Origin: Anaerolineae bacterium
Lineage (GTDB): Bacteria; Chloroflexota; Anaerolineae; Aggregatilineales; Phototrophicaceae
Length of the DNA stretch: 37,106 nt
Reading direction: 5' to 3'
NCBI GenBank assembly: GCA_030950085.1
Contig: JAUZRW010000138.1
Span: forward strand, 1-37,106
Each line of letters opens with the position of its first letter. Positions within the stretch are counted from its first letter, which is position 1. This document shows positions 22,566 to 30,293 of this stretch, piece by piece. Both the position numbers and the translations under genes were made by a program. The notes below the pieces were generated by a model. The model did no database searches, was not told the origin of the DNA, and worked only from the letters and a program-made list of their open reading frames with translations.

Positions 22566-24299
22566 ATGACTACACCCGAAAATCAAAATACAAGTCAAGA
22601 ACAAGAACTTGAACCATTTTTTCCGCCGATTGTCTTATTTGCTGTCGCAGCGATTGGCTTTTTCGTTGCCTTAGCAGTTTGGCTGACACAAGCAGAATTC
22701 GGCATTGTGGGATTGGCTGGTCTCGCTGTGGGAGTGATTGCCTTCGTTTTCTGGATGGTGATGAACCCACAAGCAGTCATGGACTTTGTACGAGGACGCG
22801 GTGCTATCCTTGGTGGAACAGCGATTATCGTTTCTATCATAGTGGTGATTGCGGCTGTTCTCATCTATATGGTGGTTGATACCCAAAACTGGACACTCGA
22901 TTATACCGAAGGCAATGTTTTGACGATTGCCGATAATACCCGTGATGTCTTAGAAACACTCGCCAGTGACCCGACAACGGGGAATGTCCGTTTTGTAGCA
23001 TTTGTGAATCAAGACTCCATTAGCGGTCAAGAACGCATGGAATTGCTGCTGGCACAATTTGAAGAAATCACAAATGGCAAAATCACCTATGAATTTATTG
23101 ACCCAGACCGTGAGCCGTTTAATGCCCAACAATATGGCGATAATGTGCGGAATGGTCAGGTTGCCGTTGTCGCCTATGATGCTGAGGGTAATCTGATTCT
23201 GGATGATATTGAACTCCTCAACAGTCCCGACCAATATGCCCTCACCAACAAGACAATTGAAGTCTTAGCAGGGGGCGATTTCCGGGCAATTTTTGTCAAT
23301 GTGCCAGAAGGCGCTGACCCCAATGATAATTTGCCGCAAGGGACGGGTTCGGGGGCATGGGTCGCATCTCTGCGTGATGTGCTGAAGTGGTCAGTGGAAA
23401 TAATTTCGCCGCTAGAACTCACGACGCAAGCGGGTCTCGGTGAGATGGCAGCCGATGGTGATGTGCTGATTATCGCTGGGGGTATTGATGCCCTCCCTGA
23501 TGAAGCAGTAGCAACGATTGCTGAATATGTTAATAATGGCGGCAATTTGGTTTTATTGGCAGGGGCTAATCTCGCACCAGAGCCGACACTCGCTGCTGCT
23601 GATAATATGACGGCATTCTTGCAAGAAACCTATGGTGTGTCTGTCCGCAATGATATGGTTGTCGATGATGAAACACGCTTCAACTTGCAGGGTTTACAAT
23701 TGATAGCCGACAATTACACCAGCCATCCGGTCACAACACAGGCTATTGCCAATGAGTTGTTGACTGTTTTCTCTGTTGGACAATCCATTGAGATTGCTGA
23801 TACAGCCCCCGACGGTGTGACGGTTACAACCCTCGTCTCGACATCCGAGAATGGCTATGCCAAAGAAGGCTTAGACATCAATGCCCAACTTGCACAAGAA
23901 AGCGTGACATTTGAAGAATTCCAAGCCTTGTTTGCCCAAGCAGAAGGCGATATCTCTGGCGCACTACCCCTAGCTGCGGCGGTTGATAATACAAACAATG
24001 GCTCACGGTTGGTTGTTTTCGGTAGTGATTCTATCATTTGGAATGCGATGGATGGGGCGCGAGGTGAAGCGAATCCGTTCTTGATGCAAAATGCTATTTT
24101 CTGGACAACGCGCTTTGATGAATTTGCAGCAGGTCTGGCATCGGTGCGTCCTGTCGAAGAGACACCGCCCGACGAAGTTTTGCTGACTGCAAGTGATGTC
24201 AGTTATATCCGTTTTGTCACGGTGATATTGATACCCTTTGGCTCACTTCTCTTGGGTATTGCTGTCTGGTGGGTGCGCCGCGAACGGGTAACAGTCTAG
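22566..24299 (+). CDS. GldG-like ABC-associated membrane protein
   Basis: Third part of the ABC-2 module. The 577-residue protein has three N-terminal membrane segments (about residues 18-38, 43-65 and 77-100, the last IIVSIIVVIAAVLIYMVV). An extracytoplasmic region of about 440 residues with the GldG/ABC_transp_aux pattern follows: VLETLASDPTTGNVRFVAFV, ERMELLLAQFEEITNGKITY, and VLIIAGGIDALPDEAVATIA followed by NGGNLVLLAG. It closes with one membrane segment (FVTVILIPFGSLLLGIAVWW) and a basic cytoplasmic end. The layout of membrane anchors around a large Rossmann-like outside domain is standard for the family. The outside domain may bind polymer or envelope ligands; that is inference. Confidence 0.87.
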   Translation: MTTPENQNTSQEQELEPFFPPIVLFAVAAIGFFVALAVWLTQAEFGIVGLAGLAVGVIAFVFWMVMNPQAVMDFVRGRGAILGGTAIIVSIIVVIAAVLIYMVVDTQNWTLDYTEGNVLTIADNTRDVLETLASDPTTGNVRFVAFVNQDSISGQERMELLLAQFEEITNGKITYEFIDPDREPFNAQQYGDNVRNGQVAVVAYDAEGNLILDDIELLNSPDQYALTNKTIEVLAGGDFRAIFVNVPEGADPNDNLPQGTGSGAWVASLRDVLKWSVEIISPLELTTQAGLGEMAADGDVLIIAGGIDALPDEAVATIAEYVNNGGNLVLLAGANLAPEPTLAAADNMTAFLQETYGVSVRNDMVVDDETRFNLQGLQLIADNYTSHPVTTQAIANELLTVFSVGQSIEIADTAPDGVTVTTLVSTSENGYAKEGLDINAQLAQESVTFEEFQALFAQAEGDISGALPLAAAVDNTNNGSRLVVFGSDSIIWNAMDGARGEANPFLMQNAIFWTTRFDEFAAGLASVRPVEETPPDEVLLTASDVSYIRFVTVILIPFGSLLLGIAVWWVRRERVTV

Positions 24300-24350
24300 T
24301 AGCGATGGTATCGTGGCAAGAACGCCATGATTAGTTAAACAGATAGTCTT

Positions 24351-24383
24351 GTAGGGGCGAACCCGTGTGTTCGCCCCGTTGTG
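24351..24383. repeat. GTAGGGGCG palindromic repeat, copy 1
   Basis: GGGGCGAAC (24354-24362) and GTTCGCCCC (24369-24377) form a perfect 9-bp stem with a 6-base loop, preceded by GTA and followed by GTTGTG. A related copy lies at 25745-25812, so the DUF4340 gene is flanked by the same family. Confidence 0.65.
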
Positions 24384-24477
24384 AATTTTAATCAAAATCA
24401 AAATTGGTCAATTGCAAGAGCTTACCTTATTTCGCAAAGTATCTGTGATAATGCTCTAACACTTGTCTCATTTTGTA

Positions 24478-24517
24478 ATTTTGTGTGAGGAGCAATGAAA
24501 CCCCGAAAGGGGCTTTT
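24478..24517. repeat. TTTTGTGTGAGG...CCCCGAAAGGGG element, copy 1
   Basis: ATTTTGTGTGAGG is followed by the hairpin AAACCCC GAAA GGGGCTTTT (24498-24517). The same combination occurs on the minus strand at 32375-32412, and the hairpin alone at 29598-29619. It ends in TTTT, so it may be a terminator-bearing element. An 18-codon frame starting at ATG 24495 overlaps it. Confidence 0.6.
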
Positions 24518-24541
24518 GCTCAGGCGATTGGAGACGAAATT

Positions 24542-25723
24542 ATGCGACTAAATCGAGGAACAGTTACATTTGTAGTGCTTTTAGCAGTGATTATCATTGC
24601 GGCGGTATTCTTGCTGCGTGATGATTCCGAATCAACACCGGAAACAACAGAAACAAGAGTCCCAGCACAAGCTGTCTTTGAGGACTTAACGACAGATGCG
24701 GTGACAGCCTTGGGCATCACGCGACAAGTGGAAGAAAGTGAAGCCACTGTCACCGCAGAGACCGAACTTGTCCCGACGGCGATTAGTCTCGTTTATGAAA
24801 ACGAAACGTGGACATTAGAAAATGCGGATGAAAGTGCCGCAGACCGCGAAATTGACCAAACACGAGTTGACCAAGTTATCAGTACCTTGCTTGGCTTGCG
24901 CTATCGGGATAGTTTTGAAAGCGATAATCTGGCACAATTTGGCTTAGATGCTCCCGCCTATGATGTCACCGTTACGGCTGGAGAAGAGACGTATCAACTA
25001 CAAGTGGGCAATAAGAATATTGGCGGTACACAATATTATGCCCTCATTGGTGATGATGGCTTAGTCTACCTCCTGACAAGTGCCGGAAATACCGATACGG
25101 TGCTGAATCTGGTGACTGATTTGCCGTATGTTATCCCACCCACACCGACACCTGTTCCGGTGTTGAATGCGCCGGGTCCGGTCTTTACAGGTTTGAATCC
25201 GCAAAGTATCGCGTCCTTCACCATAACGGATACTGAAGTCGGTCAAGAACTCGTGCTGGTGCGGAATACAGAGACCTTTGAATGGGACATTGCAGGCAGC
25301 GACGCGGCTGTTGACCAAACAATCGTAAACGTTATCCTGAATCAATTTAGCGCATTACAAGCCGTGGATAAGGTTCCCGGTGATAATCTTGCGGCTTTGG
25401 GCTTAGACGCACCAACACGCTCAATTATTGCCAGCATCAGTGAAGATGAAAATCATGTTTTGGCAGTGGGGATTACAGACCCCACCGAGACACGCTACTA
25501 TGTCCGCATTAATGCCTTTACGGATATTGCAGTCATGGAAGTTGACTCAATTGACTTGATTTTCTCGCTACTGGAAAATCCGCCCATTAGACCAGAAGTC
25601 ACGCCCGAAGTGACCGCCGATGCTGAAGCAACAGGTGAAGCGACTGCGGCTGTCGAAGCGACTCCCGATGTCGAAGCAAGCGAAGACATGACAGAAGAGG
25701 CAACTGCCGAAGCAGGTGATTAG
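24542..25723 (+). CDS. DUF4340-family membrane-anchored protein
   Basis: Companion of GldG-like ABC systems, molecular role unknown. The 393-residue protein has one N-terminal membrane segment (TFVVLLAVIIIAAVFLL), with the rest outside the membrane. Two similar halves are visible. Each has a Trp-containing strand (NETWTLENADESAADREIDQ; ETFEWDIAGSDAAVDQTIVN) and a segment ending FGLDAP or LGLDAPT, followed by the ligand-like repeat of DUF4340 (YQLQVGNKNIGGTQYYALIG; HVLAVGITDPTETRYYVRIN). The last 45 residues are a Thr/Ala/Glu-rich tail. ATG 24542 is preferred over 24485 because GGAG stands 8 bases upstream and the membrane segment follows directly. It is 242 bases after the GldG-like gene with repeats between, so it may have its own transcript. 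Confidence 0.85.
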   Translation: MRLNRGTVTFVVLLAVIIIAAVFLLRDDSESTPETTETRVPAQAVFEDLTTDAVTALGITRQVEESEATVTAETELVPTAISLVYENETWTLENADESAADREIDQTRVDQVISTLLGLRYRDSFESDNLAQFGLDAPAYDVTVTAGEETYQLQVGNKNIGGTQYYALIGDDGLVYLLTSAGNTDTVLNLVTDLPYVIPPTPTPVPVLNAPGPVFTGLNPQSIASFTITDTEVGQELVLVRNTETFEWDIAGSDAAVDQTIVNVILNQFSALQAVDKVPGDNLAALGLDAPTRSIIASISEDENHVLAVGITDPTETRYYVRINAFTDIAVMEVDSIDLIFSLLENPPIRPEVTPEVTADAEATGEATAAVEATPDVEASEDMTEEATAEAGD

Positions 25724-25744
25724 CAGTATTTTAGCAGTATTATT

Positions 25745-25812
25745 GTAGGGGCGTACCCGCGTGTGCGCCCGTTGTGGATAATCACGGGATGACCCATGGG
25801 GCATCCCCTACG
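25745..25812. repeat. GTAGGGGCG palindromic repeat, copy 2 (two hairpins, inverted ends)
   Basis: The element opens with GTAGGGG and closes with CCCCTAC. It contains one imperfect stem (GGGCGTAC with GTGTGCGCCC) and a second (GGGATG with CATCCC). Matching inverted ends are typical of small non-autonomous palindromic elements. The first half matches the copy at 24351. Confidence 0.6.
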
Positions 25813-25837
25813 GTTTTGATACAGATAGGGATGTTGT

Positions 25838-26785
25838 ATGCGTGATGTGGTGGTCATTGGTGGCGGATTAAGTGGACTCGCGGCAGCCTATGAATTGGAA
25901 GAACATAAGGTTGATTACACCCTCATTGAAGTAAAACGTCAACTCGGCGGCAGCCTCCAAACAATAGAACAATCTGGCTTCATCATGGATTTGGGGGCTT
26001 TTGCGCTTGCGAATTCCTTTGATGAGGCGTGGCTCGAAACGTTGGGATTGTGTGATGCCTTGTACAATCTGAGCGAAAACACAGTTGCTTTCAAACAGGG
26101 AACAAGGGCATTGATAGATGCTATCGCTGCAAAAATCACTGCTCCATGTCTGATGCGAATGGCGGTGAGCAGTATTGGCACATTGGAGAATGGGCGCTGT
26201 TCTATTTGTCTCGAAAATGGCATGATTCTTGATGCGGATGCGCTGATTATCGCTGTTCCGGCGCGTTATGCCCAACGTCTTTTTTATGGTTATATCACCC
26301 CGTTAACCGAAAAATTGCTCGATTATCAGTACGATACCATTCATCGCGTCTCGCTTGGATTTCGGAGTAATGATATTCCGCCGCATATCCCAAATCCGCC
26401 GGATATGGGTTTCGTATTTATCCACCGCAGCGACCACCCCTCACGAGTCCCTGATGGACATACTCTCCTACAATTTGGCTTACGACTTGCCCGACAGCGA
26501 GTCGATTCTCTGGAACAAGTTGTCACGATGTTGTGTGATAAATTTCACCTGCCACAGCCGATAGCCGCCGCTATGGGTTATTGGCCGGAAGCTGACCCCG
26601 TATCTTGCTATCATGATGACCATGCCACATGGGTTCAAATGGTGAAAGATAAATTGCCACAACGGGTTACGCTGATTGGCAGTGACTATAGTTTGTATCC
26701 GCCCTCACATAAGGGAGTTGTCCGCCTTGATGAGCGCATCACACAGGGACGAAGCGCCGCCCGACAGGTGTTAGAGTCATTGTGA
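25838..26785 (+). CDS. FAD-dependent amine-oxidase-like oxidoreductase (short)
   Basis: Flavoprotein of the protoporphyrinogen oxidase / phytoene desaturase / monoamine oxidase superfamily. The dinucleotide-binding motif VVIGGGLSGLAAAYEL is at residues 5-20, the ribose-binding Glu in LIEVKRQLGGSLQT at about 36, and a second flavin contact in DADALIIAVPARYAQ. The C-terminus has LIGSDYSLYPPSHKGVVRLD, which normally closes the FAD site, followed by a helix. At 315 residues it is well short of the usual 430-480. The substrate-binding insertion seems reduced, so the substrate cannot be guessed and HemY function is doubtful. AGGG shortly before the ATG supports the start. Confidence 0.78.
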   Translation: MRDVVVIGGGLSGLAAAYELEEHKVDYTLIEVKRQLGGSLQTIEQSGFIMDLGAFALANSFDEAWLETLGLCDALYNLSENTVAFKQGTRALIDAIAAKITAPCLMRMAVSSIGTLENGRCSICLENGMILDADALIIAVPARYAQRLFYGYITPLTEKLLDYQYDTIHRVSLGFRSNDIPPHIPNPPDMGFVFIHRSDHPSRVPDGHTLLQFGLRLARQRVDSLEQVVTMLCDKFHLPQPIAAAMGYWPEADPVSCYHDDHATWVQMVKDKLPQRVTLIGSDYSLYPPSHKGVVRLDERITQGRSAARQVLESL

Positions 26786-26816
26786 TAATGTCTTGCTGGG
26801 GCTTATCATCATTAAG

Positions 26817-26849
26817 GAGAGACTATAGTGCTATTGCCTATAGTCTCTC
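26817..26849. terminator. Strong hairpin between converging genes
   Basis: GAGAGACTATAG (26817-26828) and CTATAGTCTCTC (26838-26849) form a perfect 12-bp stem with a 9-base loop. It lies between the stops of the FAD oxidoreductase and the esterase-like gene. The T run after the stem is short on both strands, so use as a shared terminator is likely but not certain. Confidence 0.55.
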
Positions 26850-26859
26850 TTGTCCAAAA

Positions 26860-28056
26860 TTACGCAGGGAAAATGTGTGCCAGTGCTTCTGGTAAAACAC
26901 TACGAAATGCTGGCAGCCCGTGTCCACTGCCAAGTTCAACAAAGATATGCTCGACATCGCCGCGTTCTTGCATCCGTCGTTGCAGAATACCGGCTAAGGC
27001 GATTGCTGGTTTATAGAAGCGTGTCCGCAATTCATAGCGTCCGACACTCTGGAAAATCTGTTTTGGCAAAACCGCCGCGTTTTCAAAGCGGTCGGCATAT
27101 TCTAGCAATTTTTTCTGCATTTGACCTTTACCAAGCGGAGGCGAGAGCATAATCAGGTGGCTAAAAACAGCCGGATTCTTTAGCGCCGCATAAGCCGCCG
27201 CAATTGCCCCAAGACCTGCGCCACCAATACCCAAATTAGTGGCATCAATCCGATATTCTCCTTGCATCAAGGGCAGTAACTCAAGCAAAATAGCGGCATA
27301 ATGCTTATCATTGCTGACTGATTCATTCAAACGGGCAGACTGACTCCCACTCTGTAACATAACTATAATTGTAGGTTCCATCTGCTGATGTTTAATGAGG
27401 GTATCGGCGATAAAAGGCACTTGTAATGGACCCACCATCCACTGCCCATCGAGCAAAATCAACAACGGGTAGTCATGGTTGCGATTATCATGATAATCGG
27501 GTGGCGTATAAACCCAAACTTGCCGATTGGTAAAGCCCATTTGCACACTACTAAAATCATGTTCGCGCACTGTACCACGCGGCACATTGGACATTGTTTC
27601 CCAATTGGGGAAGGGGCGTGCAGAGGGCATTTGCAGCACACTGGTTTGTGTTTGCCCAGAGCGAATGCGTTTGGGGTTCAGTTCATCTGGTTTCCAATAT
27701 TTATTAATACGTTCGACCAAATTACGCTCAGTCCGCAGTGGAGTCATCGGGTCATCGACGACAACGAGATAATCCAGCAAATCATCCAGTTCAAATCGTC
27801 GTTGCAAATACCACAAATTTGTCCCTTCCAAGTTTTGCATGTCGGCAAAGGGTGGGTCATTTTGGATGATATCCAAATTGAGGGCGACATGCTCGGCTCC
27901 CGGGTTGACATAGATGAAGGTTGCCAGCCGACCTTCAATCCATGGCCAATGTGGACGCTCACGCAGTAATTCATTCACCAATTGTTGGCGACTGACATCA
28001 TTCGTTAGCTGATTCGCCTCATCCAGAAACTTAATAAACGAGTCCCATTGCGTCAT
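26860..28056 (-). CDS. Esterase-fold (Fes/esterase D-like) protein, probably lacking the catalytic serine
   Basis: Alpha/beta-hydrolase of the enterochelin-esterase-like family. Of its 398 residues, about 1-165 form an N-terminal region resembling the lid/CBM48-like part of Fes enzymes. Then come the hydrolase strands VWVYTPPDYHDNRNHDYPLL and ILLDGQWM. The nucleophile elbow, normally G-x-S-x-G-G, reads GIGGAGLGAIAAAYAALKNP here, with Gly at the Ser position. The histidine loop is kept (GSGHGLPAFR), but no clear acid appears in QSVGRYELRTRFYKPAIA. It is therefore probably a non-catalytic binder or a diverged enzyme. GGAG 8 bases before ATG 28056 supports that start over GTG 28065. Confidence 0.78.
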   Translation of the reverse strand: MTQWDSFIKFLDEANQLTNDVSRQQLVNELLRERPHWPWIEGRLATFIYVNPGAEHVALNLDIIQNDPPFADMQNLEGTNLWYLQRRFELDDLLDYLVVVDDPMTPLRTERNLVERINKYWKPDELNPKRIRSGQTQTSVLQMPSARPFPNWETMSNVPRGTVREHDFSSVQMGFTNRQVWVYTPPDYHDNRNHDYPLLILLDGQWMVGPLQVPFIADTLIKHQQMEPTIIVMLQSGSQSARLNESVSNDKHYAAILLELLPLMQGEYRIDATNLGIGGAGLGAIAAAYAALKNPAVFSHLIMLSPPLGKGQMQKKLLEYADRFENAAVLPKQIFQSVGRYELRTRFYKPAIALAGILQRRMQERGDVEHIFVELGSGHGLPAFRSVLPEALAHIFPA

Positions 28057-28165
28057 AAAATACACTCCACCGTGTCCAATCTGTCGATACTACTCTCTAT
28101 TGTAGCACCGACAGACAGATTCGGCATTGAACCTGCAACAATTTGATTGAATCATGCTAAAGGTC

Positions 28166-28194
28166 TATACAGGCGTTTAGAGCGTGAGTACAAT
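28166..28194 (+). promoter_or_regulatory. Candidate promoter of the epimerase gene
   Basis: TATACA (28166-28171), a 17-base spacer and TACAAT (28189-28194). An imperfect palindrome, GAGCGT...ACGCTC (about 28180-28200), overlaps the -10 and could be an operator. Confidence 0.35.
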
Positions 28195-28235
28195 ACGCTC
28201 ACACAATTCAATTATGCAGATACAGGGACAGGTTT

Positions 28236-29201
28236 ATGCAGCCCTTCGATTGGTCAAAGAAGAAAATTATCGTTACAGGTGGTGCTGGTTTTCTCGGTAG
28301 TCATCTGGTAGCGCACCTGAACGAAGTCGGTGCGGACGAAATTGTTGTGCCACGCAGCAAAAGTTATGATTTACGTGATAAAGATGCTGTTGTTCAATTG
28401 TACGCCGACAACCCAAACACCGATATGGTCATCCACCTCGCGGCAACTGTCGGGGGGATTGGTGCTAATCGTGAAAATCCCGGTACCTACTTTTTCGACA
28501 ATATCATGATGGGAACACTGCTGTTAGAACATGCACGGCGCAATAATGTTCCCAAATTTGTCGGCATTGGAACAGTCTGCTCATACCCCAAAATTACACC
28601 GATTCCGTTCCAAGAAGATAATTTGTGGAACGGTTTCCCAGAAGAGACGAATGCCCCTTATGGGATTGCGAAACGGGCAATGCTCATGCAAAGTATGGCG
28701 TATCGAGATGAATTTGGATTCAATGCGATTCATGTGTTGCCGACCAATTTATATGGACCCGGCGATAACTTCGACCACAAATCATCGCATGTCATTCCGG
28801 CGATGATTCGTAAAATGGTAGAGGCTGATGAAAACGGTGAAAATGTCACGCTCTTTGGCGATGGTTCGCCCACTCGTGAATTTCTCTATGTCAAAGATGC
28901 TGTGCGTGGGATAGCCCTCGCCGCCGCCCATTATGATAAGCGCGACCCCGTTAATCTGGGTAGTGGCAAAGAAATCAGCATCAAAGCATTAGCCGAACTC
29001 ATCAAAGAACTGGTGAATTTCTCTGGCGATATTATCTGGGATACATCCTACCCCAATGGTCAACCACGCCGTAATGTCGATAGCACGCGAGCAAAAGCAG
29101 AATTTGGCTTTGAGGCGACTGTCACCTTCCGCGAGGGGCTCAAAGAAGTCATTGACTGGTATCTTGCTAACCGTCAGCAATTAGCAGCCACTCATTCATG
29201 A
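28236..29201 (+). CDS. fcl: GDP-L-fucose synthase-like NAD-dependent epimerase/reductase
   Basis: Extended short-chain dehydrogenase that most resembles GDP-L-fucose synthase, which converts GDP-4-keto-6-deoxymannose to GDP-L-fucose for surface polysaccharides. The 321-residue protein has the NAD(P) motif TGGAGFLGSHL, the family-typical HLAATVGGIGANRENPG, and the catalytic Tyr-Lys pair in APYGIAKRAML (YxxxK). It also has VLPTNLYGPGDNFD, and GDGSPTREFLYVKDAVRGI followed by VNLGSGKEISI at the sugar-nucleotide end. Length is normal. GGACAGG before the ATG is an adequate ribosome-binding site. No GDP-mannose dehydratase lies nearby, so the pathway must be completed elsewhere. The symbol is by similarity; a related epimerase is possible. 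Confidence 0.83.
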   Translation: MQPFDWSKKKIIVTGGAGFLGSHLVAHLNEVGADEIVVPRSKSYDLRDKDAVVQLYADNPNTDMVIHLAATVGGIGANRENPGTYFFDNIMMGTLLLEHARRNNVPKFVGIGTVCSYPKITPIPFQEDNLWNGFPEETNAPYGIAKRAMLMQSMAYRDEFGFNAIHVLPTNLYGPGDNFDHKSSHVIPAMIRKMVEADENGENVTLFGDGSPTREFLYVKDAVRGIALAAAHYDKRDPVNLGSGKEISIKALAELIKELVNFSGDIIWDTSYPNGQPRRNVDSTRAKAEFGFEATVTFREGLKEVIDWYLANRQQLAATHS

Positions 29202-29283
29202 GCATAGGCACTCAACAGCCACGAAGACCTATCCCCAACATTTGAACGCAATTTTTCGTATGTAACCTGAGTTTTGGATCAGC

Positions 29284-29372
29284 ACAGAAAATGTGTTTTT
29301 CAGCAAATTATGGGTTTTCGGGCGCAATACATTGCACCCCTACAACGGACTATGACCCTCATTTTCGATGAA
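29284..29372. repeat. Dispersed repeat (copy 2 of the 18882 element)
   Basis: CAGAAAATGTGTTTTT, ATTATGGGTTTTCGGG, TATGACCCT and ATTTTCGATGAAA occur in the same order as at 18882-18975, with the hairpin core replaced by a different palindrome (GGGCGCAATACATTGCACCCC). The copies are diverged. Confidence 0.5.
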
Positions 29373-29470
29373 ACAACCCTTAAAAGAAGTATCTATTCAG
29401 ATATCCGTGAGATTCCTTCGGACAGGACAGGCAGAAGCCAGTCCCTACAATTCATCTTTTTTGAACCTAT

Positions 29471-29499
29471 CTTCGTGTCCTTCGCGCCTTTGTGGTGAA
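29471..29499 (-). repeat. ACCACAAAGGCGCGAAGG-type repeat, half element
   Basis: Read on the minus strand it is TTCACCACAAAGGCGCGAAG followed by GACACGAAG: tandem seven-base A-C-A-A-A-G-G-like units. It matches one arm of the inverted elements at 32327-32512 and 33379-33479. Confidence 0.55.
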
Positions 29500-29597
29500 T
29501 TTTTTAGGCATTTTCTCATGGATAGGTGAACTGTTACTATTTCGATGCCTCTATGATTTGCCTGTGTTATGCAGCGCAGATATTTGTGGATGGCACG

Positions 29598-29619
29598 ATA
29601 AAACCCCGAAAGGGCTTTT
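29598..29619 (-). terminator. Terminator of the FHA gene, also a dispersed hairpin
   Basis: On the minus strand AAAAGCCC, loop TTTC, GGGGTTTT, with one internal mismatch, starts 6 bases after the FHA stop and ends in a T run. On the plus strand the stem is followed by TTTTGTTTTTT, so it could act in both directions. The core is the same CCCCGAAAGGG hairpin seen at 24498 and 32375. Confidence 0.6.
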
Positions 29620-29624
29620 GTTTT

Positions 29625-30059
29625 TTAGCGAAATAGAATCTGTATCTGCAAACGCCCTAGCAATATCTCTACGCCTTTGTGTAACAATGTCGGCTGCTGT
29701 GGATTCAAGCGTTTGCCCGCGATAAATGTCCCGTTGGTGCTGCCCAAATCGGTAATATACAGATGATTATCCTTGATTTGTAGACAGGCATGATGCCGCG
29801 AAACTCCTCTGTCATCTGCACCATATGGCGACAAATTGACTTCACTATCGAGATGGCTATCCATGCTGAAGCGTCCTAAAATCAAATCAGTATCTTCTGT
29901 CAGCATCAGACGTTCTGGCAAACCGCGAATTAGCAAAATAACTTCACGATTTTTGCCAAGTGAGGCTGTTCCATGTTGTACGCTGACTTGCTGATGCAAT
30001 ACCCGATGCAGTGTCGGACTATCTTCTGTAAAAATGCTTGTGTGATTGGGTGGAACCAT
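29625..30059 (-). CDS. FHA-domain protein
   Basis: Phosphothreonine-binding adaptor of 144 residues. After about 37 N-terminal residues, the rest is one forkhead-associated domain. Its conserved positions are LGRF (61-64, phosphate-contacting Arg), RGVSRHHACL (Ser87 and His89 region), DLGSTNGTFI (Asn109 contacts the phosphopeptide backbone) and KGVEILLGRLQIQILF at the end. It would bind proteins phosphorylated by a Ser/Thr kinase; no kinase gene is in the window. GGGGAA precedes the ATG. The TPR gene upstream on the same strand is 234 bases away, so separate transcription is likely. Confidence 0.88.
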   Translation of the reverse strand: MVPPNHTSIFTEDSPTLHRVLHQQVSVQHGTASLGKNREVILLIRGLPERLMLTEDTDLILGRFSMDSHLDSEVNLSPYGADDRGVSRHHACLQIKDNHLYITDLGSTNGTFIAGKRLNPQQPTLLHKGVEILLGRLQIQILFR

Positions 30060-30293
30060 GAGTGCTTTCCCCTAGTGATGGTATTAATTGATGTTTGATG
30101 AGCTAGTCACAAGTCTTTGGCAAATGAGTGTTGAATGATGAACGACCAAAGTATTGTGATAAAGCATTGAGTTATATTTACAATATAACGGATTATTAAT
30201 GACACGTCAATTAATTATTCGTAATTTTACAATATTGCTACGAGGCATCGCATCAGAAAGGTGGAACTATCATTATGTGGTACATCTATATTG

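Larger units (their letters stand above)
29202..29597. other. Repeat-rich intergenic region without a supported gene
   Basis: About 400 bases between the epimerase and FHA genes hold pieces of several dispersed elements. One is a copy of the 18882 element (29284-29372). Next is a CAGAAGCCAGTCCCTAC fragment near 29432. Then comes the AAAGGCGCGAAGG-type half element (29471-29499). CATGGATAGGTGAACTGTTAC near 29519 is the reverse complement of 18986-19006. Short open frames here have no protein-like composition. Confidence 0.6.

Noticed and set aside
12276-24419. Shared 15-mer TTGGTCAATTGCAAG at about 12276 and 24404
   Set aside because: A 15-base exact match between two places in 37 kb is close to chance, and the flanks do not align further.
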